In this document: positions 1 to 8,049 of the stretch, one piece after another
How the letters are laid out: every line of letters begins with the position of its first letter
Position numbering within the stretch: position 1 is the stretch's first letter
Source: CAWEFA01 sp963808135
Lineage (GTDB): Bacteria > Bacteroidota > Bacteroidia > Bacteroidales > DTGW01
Reading direction: 5' to 3'
Assembly: GCA_963808135.1 (NCBI GenBank)
Contig: CAWEFA010000089.1
Coordinates: forward strand, 1 to 18,393
DNA length: 18,393 bases
Program-made: the position numbers and the translations under genes
The notes under the pieces: model-generated
Seen by the model: the letters and a program-made list of their open reading frames with translations, nothing else
Database searches by the model: none
Told to the model about the DNA's origin: nothing

Positions 1-313
1 CCAACAGTTCCTCTTGCAGTAAACGGTAAAATACAGGCTATTGAAGTAGAAATAAAATCAGCGCCCTGTTCCGACTATGTTTTCGAGCCAAGCTATAAAT
101 TAAAAAGCCTTGCTGAAGTTGAAAATTATGTTAAAGCAAATAAGCATTTGCAGGAATATCCCTTCAGCCAAAGAATTTAAAGAAAATGGTTACAGCGTAG
201 GACAATTGGACAATCTGCTTCTTAAAAAAGTTGAAGAGCTTACTCTTTATATAATTGAACAAAACAAGAGAATTGAAGCTTTGGAAAATGAAAATGTAAA
301 ACTTAAAAAATAA
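1..313 (+). pseudogene. 3' end of a surface/tail-fibre-like gene with C-terminal coiled-coil module, frameshifted
   Basis: Only the last ~100 codons are in the window. Frame 1 reads DYVFEPSYKLKSLAEVENYV, then KANKHLQEYP, and hits a stop at 178-180. The next frame continues with SAKEFKENGYSVGQLDNLLL and a leucine/glutamate-rich helix to the stop at 311-313. The same module in the genes ending at 12641 and 14058 reads straight through as KEN-KHL-x-PxxKEx, so one extra base in the CCC run at 160-162 best explains the break. The module is a short globular DFVF/DYVF segment followed by a coiled coil (IEELTLYIIEQNKRIEALEN). It is common at the C-termini of Bacteroidota proteins with tail-fibre-like or VGIGT repeats, where it probably trimerises the protein; that role is inferred. 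The next ATG lies 5 nt downstream, so the two genes are probably co-transcribed. Whether the shift is biological or a read error cannot be told from sequence. Confidence 0.7.
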
Positions 314-318
314 CTTTT

Positions 319-1658
319 ATGAAAAATATTTTTAAATTATTTTCATATGGTATATGTTTAGTTGGCTCGGTTTTACTGATGAATATTGAAAATGTTAATG
401 CTACTACTCATACAATAACTTTATATCCAAGCAACTCTACTTGGGGTATGTTTTATACTGAAAACACCTATTTTTCAAATGGTGGAACTCCAATAAATGT
501 AGGGTATTATTTTGGAACTGTATTTAGAGGTTATTTAGAATTTTATATCCCAGGTAATATACCAATAAATACAATAAATACAGCAATACTATTCTGTAGA
601 ATGTAATTATAGCTATACCGGCAAAGCAGGTACAATTGATTTTAAAAATCTTAGTCAACGCCAAATTAGTTTCCAGACACTAAATGATTGGAATGCATTA
701 TATGGGTCTTCTATTTTTAAATCAGTTACTATTGCACCTAATGGTACAGCTAATATAGATGTAACATCTAAAATTTCGGTGGGAAATTATTTATATTTTG
801 GAATTGTAAATGAGAACGAATCAAGTAATAGCGAATTAAATTTTCCAACAGATAATTCAAATTTATATTTAACAATTACTTATACCGATAACCAACCACC
901 TTCGGTTCCAACTGGTTTAACGAGCTAGCAGCGTTAACGAAAACTTTTTATACTTGATATGGAATGCTTCAACAGATAATGTCGGGGTAACCGGATATAA
1001 CGTTTATATGAATGGAGCTTTTTATCAAACTTATCAACCTACCAATAATAATATATTTGATTTGATTATTCCTCTGAGCCTAAATACCGAATATACTTTT
1101 AATGTTTCAGCGTTTGATGCTGCCGGGAATGTATCAGGCCTTAGCAATACATTACATGTTATTACAACGCCGTATTCATTACATTTAAATTCCAATCTTA
1201 CTTCCAGAATAACATATAATGCTTTTGCTTTTCCTTTTCCTGATTCATGTATCTGGTTAGAGAATGGTTTTAAATTTTCTGCTTTAAGTTCACAATATGA
1301 TTTTGATGCTAAATTTATCAGTGGTCAGCAGCAATGGACGACTTCTAAAAAAAACGACCTGATTGTGCCTGAAAGCAACGTTTATAAGAATAACGAACAA
1401 TTAAACAATAATTTTAAATCGGATAATTTATCCAATAATTTAAATGTTGTCTTTTACCCGAACCCAACTAAAGATAAATTATTTATTGAAGGATTATCTG
1501 ATTTCGAAGCAAATGTGTTCGATTTATACGGAAGAAAGTTAATACATCTTATTAATGTAAATGGCAGTATAGATATTTCTAAATTAAATTCAGGAACATA
1601 TTTGGTACAATTAAAAGGGGCTGGTCAAACTTTTATGCAGAAAATTATTAAACAATAA
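319..1658 (+). pseudogene. Secreted T9SS protein: DNRLRE-like domain, fibronectin type III domain, sorting domain; two frameshifts
   Basis: Three frames join into one protein of about 445 aa. An N-terminal signal peptide (KNIFKLFSYGICLVGSVLLM) precedes a beta-rich domain (FRGYLEFYIPGNIPINTINT) resembling DNRLRE-type domains. An FN3 domain follows (PPSVPTGL, then WNASTDNVGVTGYNVYMNG and FNVSAFDAAGNVSGLS). A degenerate linker leads to a type IX secretion sorting domain (VVFYPNPTKDKLFIEGL, then GTYLVQLKG and a basic end, KIIKQ). Frame 1 runs to the stop at 604-606. Frame 2 runs from about 593 to the TAG at 926-928. Frame 3 carries the rest. Both breaks fit one extra base: a T near 591-593, and the T at 926 that splits AGC-AGC-AGC. 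The predicted fate is outer-membrane translocation and cell-surface attachment or release. The actual ligand or function is not recognisable. Confidence 0.72.
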
Positions 1659-1683
1659 TTTTCTGAAAAGCTAATTTGGTATT

Positions 1684-1726
1684 AAAAAAAACAGGGCATA
1701 ACAATAAATTTGTCCCTGTTTTTTTT
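1684..1726. terminator. Bidirectional rho-independent terminator between convergent genes
   Basis: An A-run followed by ACAGGG (to 1696) is mirrored by CCCTGT plus a T-run (from 1714), with a loop of about 17 nt. The A/T tracts on both sides let it work in either direction. It sits between the + strand gene ending at 1658 and the - strand gene ending at 1758. Confidence 0.8.
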
Positions 1727-1757
1727 CTTTATAATAAATAACAATTGTTTAGTACCG

Positions 1758-3674
1758 TTATTTTTTAATAATTTTTTCAGTACTATTTCCATATTCATCG
1801 GTTACACAAATAATATAAGTTCCCGGTTTTAACATTCCCGGAGTTATAGTGAATTCTTTTCCTTCACAATTCCAGCTTCCAACTTTATCGCCTTTTCTGT
1901 CGATAATTTCTATTGTCCTTTTCCGGTTGGCATTTTCAAAGTAAATTTTTGCGCTATCGGTAAACGGGTTTGGAAGAACAGAAAAATTCCTTTCCGGCAA
2001 ATGAACATCTGTATTTGAATTCATAACCGGCGGATATGCAATTACATTGGCAAGAAGGTCGTAACCGGGATTGACTATAATGGATTTTATATCCTGTTGA
2101 AATTTAAATTTGAAATTCATAACAGAATCAGAAATTGCGAGCTTAACAACAGAATCGCCGGTTTCAAAATGAACCAATACTTCCAGGTCGAAGTTAAATA
2201 GCGGGCTTAATTCTGATGAGCCTTTGGAACGTGTTGTAATGTTCAAACTGTTATTATTAACCGACCAGTAAAACCTAACTACCGGGTAGCCCCGGCCATA
2301 AAACCATTGCCGGAAAAATTCATGTAACCCGGAACCATAAACATTTTCAGCAACTGCCATAAAATCATCTGCGCTTGCATTTGAATAAGCATATTTTGTA
2401 AGATATGATTTGAGGATATTAAAAAATATTGCATCGTTATTTATATTCTTTCGAAGCATGTGCAAAATATAAGCGCCTTTTTTATATGTAAGCGCGGTAT
2501 TAAAAATACGGGTATCGTTCCATTTTAAGTTTTCCGGCACAAATACCGTCCCTTCTGGTTCGTATAAAACCTGGATAAGGGCGCTTTTTAACCACGAAAC
2601 TTCATCCCCGGGTTTCATGTGCTCGAGCGCGAGATATTCCATATACGAAGCAAAGCCTTCATTTATCCATATATTTTGCCAATCGGAGCAAGTTACTAAA
2701 TCGCCAAACCACGAATGCCCCAGTTCATGGGCTACCAATTCAAAATTATAATTATAGAGCATGGTCATGGTTTGGTTTTCCATTCCACCGCTGATTGGCG
2801 AAGTAACATGGCCGTATTTTTCTTTTCTGAAAGGATAAGCAACACCTGTCAGCTTCTCATAAAGTTTAATTATTTGCACGGTAATGTCAATATCCGGTTT
2901 TGATGATTCAAGAAATCCGGGCTTTTTATAAATGAAATTTTGAAAAAACACGGAATCGTTAAACTGTGGATCGAAAAAACGATATGAATACTCCGTATAA
3001 TCCGAAATTCCAAAGAATATCAAATAATAGGCTATCGGGTAGCGCGATTCCCATTTGAACTGAACTTTATTCCCGGGCATATTAATTTTTTCTTTCAGCA
3101 GTCCGTTTGAAACAGCAACTTGCCCCGCCGGGACTGTAATATATATGAAAACCGAATCGGCCTTATCGGTCAAATATTGCTTGCAGGGAAAAAAAACCGA
3201 CGAGCCGAAAGGTTCTGCAATCACCGAAAGAACTTTGGATGAACACGCGGTATCAATAGATACGCCTCCGAGCGAGCTATCCGATGTTCCTTTTCCGTGA
3301 TAATAAACCAGAGCATTAAACAAGCTGCCTTTTGCAATATTTCCTTTTAAAAAAACCTTAAGCCACCCGTTTTTATGGATAAATGTTTGCTTTGAATTTC
3401 CAATGATAACAGAATCGGCTGTTAATGAATCGCCCAGTTCAATATAAAACTTATTTAAATTTCTTTTCGTTGCTTTTGCCGCAATTGTTGTAAACCCCGA
3501 AATATCTTTTGAATCGGTCGATGCATTTAAGTTAAGCCCGTAAAATGTTACGTCATACGATGAGCTGTCGTTATAAAATACCTGCTGGTTTTGAAGCTGG
3601 CCGTTAATGTTGAACTGCCTGATATTTAAAACAAGCAGTAAAAAAACTATTTTCTTTATTTGAAAGATTCGCAT
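1758..3674 (-). CDS. M1-family zinc aminopeptidase with T9SS C-terminal sorting domain
   Basis: An intact 638-aa protein. A signal peptide (IKKIVFLLLVLNIRQFNING) precedes an M1-type N-terminal beta domain. The substrate-binding GxMEN motif appears as GGMENQ at residues 296-301. The zinc site is HELGH (H316, E317, H320) with the third ligand E339 in NEGF, the canonical HExxH-x18-E spacing. The catalytic helical domain continues to about residue 470. Residues ~563-638 form a Por-secretion sorting domain (SVLPNPFTDSAKIYF, GTYIICVTD, terminal EKIIKK), so the enzyme is expected to cross the outer membrane by T9SS and act at the surface or outside. The predicted role is releasing N-terminal residues from peptides, probably for nutrition; substrate preference cannot be read from sequence. 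It converges on the preceding gene. Its 5' side faces an insertion sequence whose left end lies only about 60 bp from the ATG, so the promoter may be altered by the insertion. Confidence 0.93.
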   Translation of the reverse strand: MRIFQIKKIVFLLLVLNIRQFNINGQLQNQQVFYNDSSSYDVTFYGLNLNASTDSKDISGFTTIAAKATKRNLNKFYIELGDSLTADSVIIGNSKQTFIHKNGWLKVFLKGNIAKGSLFNALVYYHGKGTSDSSLGGVSIDTACSSKVLSVIAEPFGSSVFFPCKQYLTDKADSVFIYITVPAGQVAVSNGLLKEKINMPGNKVQFKWESRYPIAYYLIFFGISDYTEYSYRFFDPQFNDSVFFQNFIYKKPGFLESSKPDIDITVQIIKLYEKLTGVAYPFRKEKYGHVTSPISGGMENQTMTMLYNYNFELVAHELGHSWFGDLVTCSDWQNIWINEGFASYMEYLALEHMKPGDEVSWLKSALIQVLYEPEGTVFVPENLKWNDTRIFNTALTYKKGAYILHMLRKNINNDAIFFNILKSYLTKYAYSNASADDFMAVAENVYGSGLHEFFRQWFYGRGYPVVRFYWSVNNNSLNITTRSKGSSELSPLFNFDLEVLVHFETGDSVVKLAISDSVMNFKFKFQQDIKSIIVNPGYDLLANVIAYPPVMNSNTDVHLPERNFSVLPNPFTDSAKIYFENANRKRTIEIIDRKGDKVGSWNCEGKEFTITPGMLKPGTYIICVTDEYGNSTEKIIKK

Positions 3675-3735
3675 TTTAAAAAAAATTAAATTCAGAATTG
3701 CTCAATAAACGATATTTATAAATGTACAAATTATT

Positions 3736-4871
3736 AACTCATGTTACGCAAAAGTAATAACTTAGATCAAAAATCCGATGAAAGTTACATCTAAAGGCAT
3801 GGAAGATTTGTATACGGATTACCTTATGGTTTCCACGCGATTATGCACAGCAACAGGTCTATCGAAATTAACAGACCAATCAATTAGCCACGATAAGATT
3901 ACACGGCTATTAACTTCTGGTGTATTTTGTAGTCAAAGTATATGGAAAGAAGTAAAGCCTTTTATAAGGGAAATAGAAAATAGTCAGGGCTGTATCTCCA
4001 TAGATGACTCTATACAAGAGAAGCCTTACACAGATGAGAATTCATTAATTTGTTGGCATTTTGACCACACTAAAAAAAGAAGTGTAAAAGGCGTCAATTT
4101 TATTACGGCACAATATTGCAGCGAACAAGCTAATCTTCCAGTGGCAGTCGATTTTATAAATAAATCCGAACAAACAACCGATACAAAGACTGGAAAGAAA
4201 AAACGTAAAGGGAAGAAAACCAAAAATGCTATATACCGTGAGCTACTGATGACAGTACGCAATAACCACATCAATTTCGGTTATGTCCTCAATGATATTT
4301 GGTTCGCATCATCTGAAAATATGAGTTTTGTAAAAGAATCTATAAAAGTTGATTTTGTCATGGCCATTAAAGGTAATCGCAAAGTAGCCTTGAGCCTTGA
4401 TGATAAGACTGAAGGCAAGTATGTTAAGATTGAGGCATTGTCTTTGGAAAATGATGCTATTATTCCTGCTTGGTTTGAACAGGTGGGTTTTCCCGTCTGC
4501 ATAGCCAGGCAAGTCTTCAAAAACGGAGATGAAAGTGAAGGCATCCTTTATCTGGTGACAAGCGACCTCAACTTAACATATGAACAACTCACATCAATCT
4601 ATCAAAAACGATGGAAAGTTGAAGAGTACCATAAAAGTGTCAAAAGTAATGCCTCATTTGCTAAGTCTCCAACAAAAAGAGAGAAAACGCAAACAAGCCA
4701 TTTTTGTGCAGCTATACTTGCGTATGTTAAATTTGAAGTGCTTAAACTCAGGCACAGCCATAATCATTTTGCCCTAAAGGAAAAACTTTATTTAAATGCC
4801 TTGAAGATGGCATACGATAATTTAAAACAACTTGATACTATTCCTGTTTTTCAAGCTGCGTAACATGAGTT
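3736..4871 (+). mobile_element. Complete insertion sequence of the IS4 superfamily (~1.14 kb)
   Basis: Perfect 15-bp terminal inverted repeats bound the element: AACTCATGTTACGCA at 3736-3750 and TGCGTAACATGAGTT at 4857-4871. One flanking base on each side extends the match to 16 bp. ATT occurs directly outside both ends (3733-3735 and 4872-4874), a possible 3-bp target duplication, but the AT-rich flanks make the length uncertain. A single full-length transposase gene fills the element, and its stop codon lies inside the right repeat. The element occupies the intergenic space between the divergent M1 peptidase and nrnA genes and appears intact. Confidence 0.88.
3778..4863 (+). CDS. IS4-superfamily DDE transposase
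   Basis: A 361-aa transposase that excises and inserts the surrounding element by RNase H-like DDE chemistry. The first catalytic Asp is in SIDDSIQEKPY (D76/D77). The second is D173 in VLNDIWFAS. The third acidic residue is E282 within the IS4 signature Y-(2)-R-(3)-E-(6)-K, here Y275, R278, E282 and K289 (YQKRWKVEEYHKSVK). A lysine-rich stretch (~137-148) lies between the first two blocks, as is common in this superfamily. The IS701-like and IS4-like groups share this layout, so the exact family is left open. There is no frameshift and all catalytic positions are present, so it is probably active. The ATG at 3778 lies 27 nt inside the left inverted repeat. Confidence 0.9.
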   Translation: MKVTSKGMEDLYTDYLMVSTRLCTATGLSKLTDQSISHDKITRLLTSGVFCSQSIWKEVKPFIREIENSQGCISIDDSIQEKPYTDENSLICWHFDHTKKRSVKGVNFITAQYCSEQANLPVAVDFINKSEQTTDTKTGKKKRKGKKTKNAIYRELLMTVRNNHINFGYVLNDIWFASSENMSFVKESIKVDFVMAIKGNRKVALSLDDKTEGKYVKIEALSLENDAIIPAWFEQVGFPVCIARQVFKNGDESEGILYLVTSDLNLTYEQLTSIYQKRWKVEEYHKSVKSNASFAKSPTKREKTQTSHFCAAILAYVKFEVLKLRHSHNHFALKEKLYLNALKMAYDNLKQLDTIPVFQAA

Positions 4872-4935
4872 ATTAACAAAAAACAGCATGATCACATGAG
4901 TTTTTCAGCTTTCATTTATGAAATAATAATTTCTT

Positions 4936-4943
4936 TATCTTTG
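4936..4943 (+). promoter_or_regulatory. Bacteroidota -7 promoter element (TATCTTTG) for nrnA
   Basis: TATCTTTG matches the TANNTTTG -7 consensus of the Bacteroidota primary sigma factor. It lies 25 nt upstream of the GTG start at 4968. No convincing -33 TTTG is present at about 20 bp upstream, where only TTTA is seen. It lies about 65 bp outside the right end of the IS, so nrnA probably kept its own promoter. Confidence 0.5.
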
Positions 4944-4967
4944 GAAATATAAACTTCATAAAAGAAA

Positions 4968-6011
4968 GTGGTAAAGTTGGAATTACAAAAAGAAATAGAA
5001 AAATTAAAAGACCTTTTAACTGTACCTTGCAAGATAACAGTCATTTCGCATTACAACCCCGATGGCGATGCAATAGGTTCGTTAATGGCGTTATATCATT
5101 ATTTAAAAATGAAAGGACATGAAGTTTGGGCAATGACGCCTAACGATTTTCCGGGATTTTTAAGCTGGATGAATGCTTCGGATAAAATTGTTGTCGCTTT
5201 CAAACATTTGAACAAGGCAGTAAAAATAATTTCGGAGTCCGATATTATCATTTGTGTCGATTTTAATGATGCTGACAGGTTAAAAAATATCGGGAAAGAG
5301 CTTCAATTATCTAAAGCTGTAAAGGCACTTATTGACCACCATCCGGAACAGGGTGGCCTGTTCAGCATTAAAATTGTCGACATCCACGCTTCAGCTACAT
5401 CTGAACTGATATATAAATATATTGTTGAAGCCGGCGACAGAAAGCTAATCGACAAGAATATAGCCGAGTGCATTTTTGCAGGTATCATGACCGATACCGG
5501 TTGTTTCAGTTTTAATTCTTCAAAACCCGAAACCTATAAAATTATAGCCGATTTGCTTACCACCGGCATAAATAAAGATAAAATATATAACCTCGTTTAC
5601 GATAATTTTTCTTTTCAGCGCATGAAACTTTTAGGCTATTGCCTGAATGAAAAAATGGTTTTGCTTCCCGGGTTGCATGCTGCATATATTTCTTTAACCA
5701 AGGATGAGTTGGATAAATATAATTTTGTGCCCGGGGATTCTGAAGGCTTTGTAAACCTTCCGTTTTCTATATCGGGGATTCATATTGCAGCGTTATTTAC
5801 TGAAAAGAAAGACCATGTGCGGATTTCAATGAGGTCTCGGGGGGGATTTGCCGTAAATGAATTTTGTGAAAAGTATTTCGAAGGCGGCGGGCATAAAAAT
5901 GCGGCAGGCGGCGAATCAAAGCTTTCAATGAAAGAAACTATTGAAAAATTCGAAAAACATCTTGAACTTTACCGAAATGAGATTAACAATGTCAATTGGT
6001 TCGATTTATAG
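4968..6011 (+). CDS. nrnA: DHH-family phosphoesterase, NrnA-type oligoribonuclease/PAP phosphatase
   Basis: A 347-aa cytoplasmic DHH/DHHA1 enzyme. Motif I is SHYNPDGDAIGS (H28, D32, D34). The next metal ligand is D98 (CVDFND). The family signature is D123-H124-H125 (DHHPEQ) and the fourth motif is D176 (MTDTG). The DHHA1 domain ends with GGGHKNAAGG (306-315), which binds the substrate phosphate. NrnA enzymes degrade 2-5-nt RNAs to mononucleotides and convert pAp to AMP; Mn2+ is the usual cofactor. The length matches the family. GTG is used as start: it places the N-terminus normally before the KITVISHYNPDG strand, and the next ATG would remove motif I. The 3' end overlaps the next gene's start (5989) by 23 bp, indicating translational coupling. 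NrnA-type genes beside GldI-like FKBP lipoprotein genes are a recurrent arrangement in Bacteroidota. Confidence 0.9.
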   Translation: MVKLELQKEIEKLKDLLTVPCKITVISHYNPDGDAIGSLMALYHYLKMKGHEVWAMTPNDFPGFLSWMNASDKIVVAFKHLNKAVKIISESDIIICVDFNDADRLKNIGKELQLSKAVKALIDHHPEQGGLFSIKIVDIHASATSELIYKYIVEAGDRKLIDKNIAECIFAGIMTDTGCFSFNSSKPETYKIIADLLTTGINKDKIYNLVYDNFSFQRMKLLGYCLNEKMVLLPGLHAAYISLTKDELDKYNFVPGDSEGFVNLPFSISGIHIAALFTEKKDHVRISMRSRGGFAVNEFCEKYFEGGGHKNAAGGESKLSMKETIEKFEKHLELYRNEINNVNWFDL

Positions 6012-6535
6012 AATTTTGATAATTCTTGTTGCATGTGCAATTATTTGTGCATGCGGCCCAACAGTTGTTGAGAAAAATAAACCTCCCAGCAACCTTGAAA
6101 ATGAAGCATTGGTGAGGGTTAATAAATATATGGTAAAAAAGGATGCTGATATTATTAAATCATATATTAAACGACGGAATTTATCAATGAAGGAAACAGA
6201 TAGCGGGCTTTGGTATGCTATTATTAAATCCGGCAGCGGAACCTAAAGTTTTAAAAGGAGAAGAAATTACATTAAAATATAAAGTCGAATTGCTGGATGG
6301 CACATTATGTTATAGTTCCGATTCAAGCGGATTAAAAAAACTCATTATTGGTTCAGGCAAAATAGAAGCCGGTTTGGAAGAAGGGTTACAACTTTTAAAA
6401 CAGGGTGGTATTGCAAGGTTTATATTGCCCCCTCATTTGGCATTCGGGTTCCTGGGAGACAATAATCGCATTCCTCCAAGATCGATTATTTGTTATGAGG
6501 TAGAAATATTAAATATTGGTAATACCGGTAATTAG
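5989..6535 (+). pseudogene. GldI-like FKBP-type peptidyl-prolyl isomerase lipoprotein, one frameshift
   Basis: Two overlapping frames form one ~181-aa lipoprotein. The start at 5989 (MSIGSIYRILIILVAC) gives a short signal peptide with lipobox LVAC (C16) or IICAC (C22); an upstream ATG at 5941 would bury it. The helix VRVNKYMVKKDADIIKSYIK precedes the FKBP domain (LSMKETDSGLWYAIIKSGSG, then PKVLKGEEITLKYKVELLDG). The first frame stops at 6244-6246. One extra base in GGAACC around 6238-6243 restores SGSG-PKVLKG. The end reads EAGLEEGLQLL, LPPHLAFG and IPPRSIICYEVEIL; the canonical pocket tryptophan is replaced by leucine. GldI is an FKBP lipoprotein needed for gliding and T9SS function in some Flavobacteria. 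The length, lipobox and nrnA neighbour fit GldI-like proteins, but gliding is not implied. The prediction is folding of envelope proteins in the periplasm. Confidence 0.75.
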
Positions 6536-6668
6536 CTGTATAAAATTAATAAAGTCTCTTGTTTAAAATTCAGCTAATTATGCAAATTAAGGGTTAAATT
6601 GAGGTGAGAAAATAAATGTAAGAATTTAACACAGAGATTATTATGTATTGCAAAAAATGTTTATCAAC

Positions 6669-6792
6669 AATTTAATCAAAAGAATTCCTCGTAGCTCTGC
6701 TACGGGGTAAAATCAAATAATAGGTTTGCTATGCAAACTCCATTGTTGTATTTTCTTTGATACCTCGCAGCTCTGCTGCGGGGTAGTTCATT
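6669..6792. repeat. 124-bp two-hairpin REP-like repeat, copy 1
   Basis: Identical over 124 bp to 12918-13041. It contains two short hairpins in the same orientation. CCTCGTAG-CTCTG-CTACGGGG is an 8-bp stem with one G-T pair, and ACCTCGCAG-CTCTG-CTGCGGGGT is a 9-bp stem. Between them, GTTTGC-TAT-GCAAAC forms a third small stem. There is no open reading frame of note. Short structured repeats of this kind resemble REP/BIME elements, which are moved by Y1 (IS200-like, RAYT) transposases; no such gene is in the window, so mobilisation would be in trans. Confidence 0.75.
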
Positions 6793-6827
6793 ATTTAAGT
6801 TCTGATGATTATTGCGAAAAAGAGAAT

Positions 6828-6897
6828 ACACAGAGAGCACGGAGTTCTAAAAACCGCAATGCGGTTTTTATCTCTGTGAACTCTGTGTCTTCTCTGT
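6828..6897. terminator. Strong hairpin (AAAAACCGC-AAT-GCGGTTTTT) inside an outer inverted repeat
   Basis: A 10-bp perfect stem with a 3-nt loop (6848-6870) ends in a T-run and could terminate transcription in both directions. It is flanked by imperfect inverted arms, ACACAGAGAGCACGGAGTTC (6828-6847) and GAACTCTGTGTCTTCTCTGT (6878-6897). It lies about 310 nt past the GldI-like gene, so it could end that transcript. Equally it may be part of a repeat element. Confidence 0.55.
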
Positions 6898-7045
6898 AAT
6901 GCATAGATGATGAAAGGGAAGATGCTAATGATTGCACTCCAACTTATTAAATCAGAAATAATAAAACTCTGTGTTTTAACTCTTAATTGGCATTAATTCT
7001 AAAAAATGAATTAAATGAATATTTTAAAATTGTTACTAAAAATTG

Positions 7046-7053
7046 TACGTTTG
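7046..7053 (+). promoter_or_regulatory. Candidate -7 promoter element (TACGTTTG)
   Basis: TACGTTTG fits TANNTTTG and lies 25 nt before the ATG at 7078, the same distance as the nrnA element from its start. This suggests that the second FKBP lipoprotein has its own promoter after the repeat-filled gap. Confidence 0.45.
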
Positions 7054-7077
7054 CTTATTCTATTAACTTAATCTTCT

Positions 7078-7938
7078 ATGAAATATTTTTCATTTATAAT
7101 CATTGCCATTGCAATCATTTCATGTAATTATTTTTCAAAATATCCGGGATATTCCTCAACATGGAGCGGGATATATTATAAATTGCTTACCATTGGAGAA
7201 GATAATACCAAAGCCCGGCCCGGTGATTATATTACCTTTGATATAGCTTATAAAACCATAAAAGATTCCACTTTCTTTTCGGGAAGAAGAAAACTTCAGG
7301 TTACAAAAAGCGAATTCAAGGGTTCAATAGATGAATGTTTTTCCTTGTTGGCCAAAGGTGAAAAAGCCGAATTTATTATAAATGCAAATGATTTTTTTAC
7401 TAAAACACTGCAAAATAACCTGCCATCATTCATAGAACCAGGCGAAGATTTTAAAGTGGAAATAAATCTGCTGGATATTCAAAGCACAAAAGAATATGAA
7501 AATGAGAAAAAGGCTTTTCTGAAATGGATCGAAGATTTTGGCGATTATGAAAAAGAAATATTAACCCAATATATGCAGGAGCAGAAATTATCAATAAGGC
7601 CAGCTGAAAGCGGGTTATATTTTATTAAAATAAAAGATGGAAACGGACGAAAAGTAAATGTGGGCGATACGTTATTGGTTGATTATGAAGGAAGGTTCCT
7701 GAACGGTAAATTTTTCGATTCGACTATTAAGCGGCACGAATCGTTTCAATTTGTATATGGCACTGAATGGCAGGTAGTGAAAGGACTTGAAGTGGCATTC
7801 GGCATGATGGAAGAAAACGAAAAAGCAATTGTTATCCTTCCTTCAGAACTTGCTTTTGGCAAAACAGGTTCTTCAACCGGCATTGTTCCGCCTTATACAT
7901 CTTTGATATTCGAAGTGGAAATAAAAAAGATAAATTAG
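7078..7938 (+). CDS. Tandem-FKBP peptidyl-prolyl isomerase lipoprotein
   Basis: An intact 286-aa protein. The signal peptide MKYFSFIIIAIAIISC ends in a lipobox with C16 as the acylation site, and the mature protein is probably periplasm-facing. Residues ~43-133 form a degenerate FKBP-like fold (ARPGDYITFDIAYKTI, then LLAKGEKAEFIINA). A charged helix (~135-170) links it to a better-conserved FKBP domain (171-286: SGLYFIKIKDGNG, VDYEGRFLNGKFFDS, GLEVAFGMM, LPSELAFGKTG, IVPPYTSLIFEVEI). The pocket Tyr of VDYEG and the FFDS Phe-Asp pair are present, while the usual Trp of the GW motif is Leu (VVKGLE). It may therefore be a weak isomerase or a chaperone. It follows the GldI-like gene and precedes another tandem-FKBP lipoprotein, making a cluster of three. 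Its role is inferred as folding of outer-membrane or secreted proteins. Confidence 0.88.
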   Translation: MKYFSFIIIAIAIISCNYFSKYPGYSSTWSGIYYKLLTIGEDNTKARPGDYITFDIAYKTIKDSTFFSGRRKLQVTKSEFKGSIDECFSLLAKGEKAEFIINANDFFTKTLQNNLPSFIEPGEDFKVEINLLDIQSTKEYENEKKAFLKWIEDFGDYEKEILTQYMQEQKLSIRPAESGLYFIKIKDGNGRKVNVGDTLLVDYEGRFLNGKFFDSTIKRHESFQFVYGTEWQVVKGLEVAFGMMEENEKAIVILPSELAFGKTGSSTGIVPPYTSLIFEVEIKKIN

Positions 7939-8049
7939 ATAATTTTCAGCAAGCTTTTTGAGTTAAATATTTTAAATTGTAATAATATTTTCTTATCAAC
8001 ATAATAAAAACATTTGCTTTTAATTATTAATTGTTTAAAAAAATCTGTT

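Larger units (their letters stand above)
6576..6998. repeat. Composite inverted-repeat region between FKBP genes
   Basis: The 540-bp gap 6536-7077 has no credible gene. AATTATGCAAATTAAGGG at 6576-6593 is nearly mirrored at about 6975-6998, whose reverse complement reads AATTAATGCCAATTAAGAG. A second pair (AATTTAACACAGAG at ~6624-6637, reverse complement of CTCTGTGTTTTAA at ~6967) nests inside. Between these arms lie the 124-bp hairpin repeat (6669-6792) and a third inverted repeat (6828-6897). The layout resembles a non-autonomous element into which others were inserted, but no target duplication could be identified. Confidence 0.45.

Noticed and set aside
4026..4544. Antisense open frames inside the transposase gene
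   Set aside because: They are shadows of an intact transposase with all catalytic motifs.
160..6246. Programmed +1 frameshifting at stop codons
   Set aside because: At the first four breaks a +1 shift at the stop would also rejoin frames. However, paralogue alignment at the first site puts the shift upstream of the stop, at the CCC run (PSAKEF is encoded only in the shifted frame). No common slippery motif is seen and -1 events also occur in the window.
6669..6792. CRISPR-like repeat-spacer array
   Set aside because: Only two hairpins occur per copy, with no regular spacers and no cas gene. The unit recurs as a whole 124-bp block.
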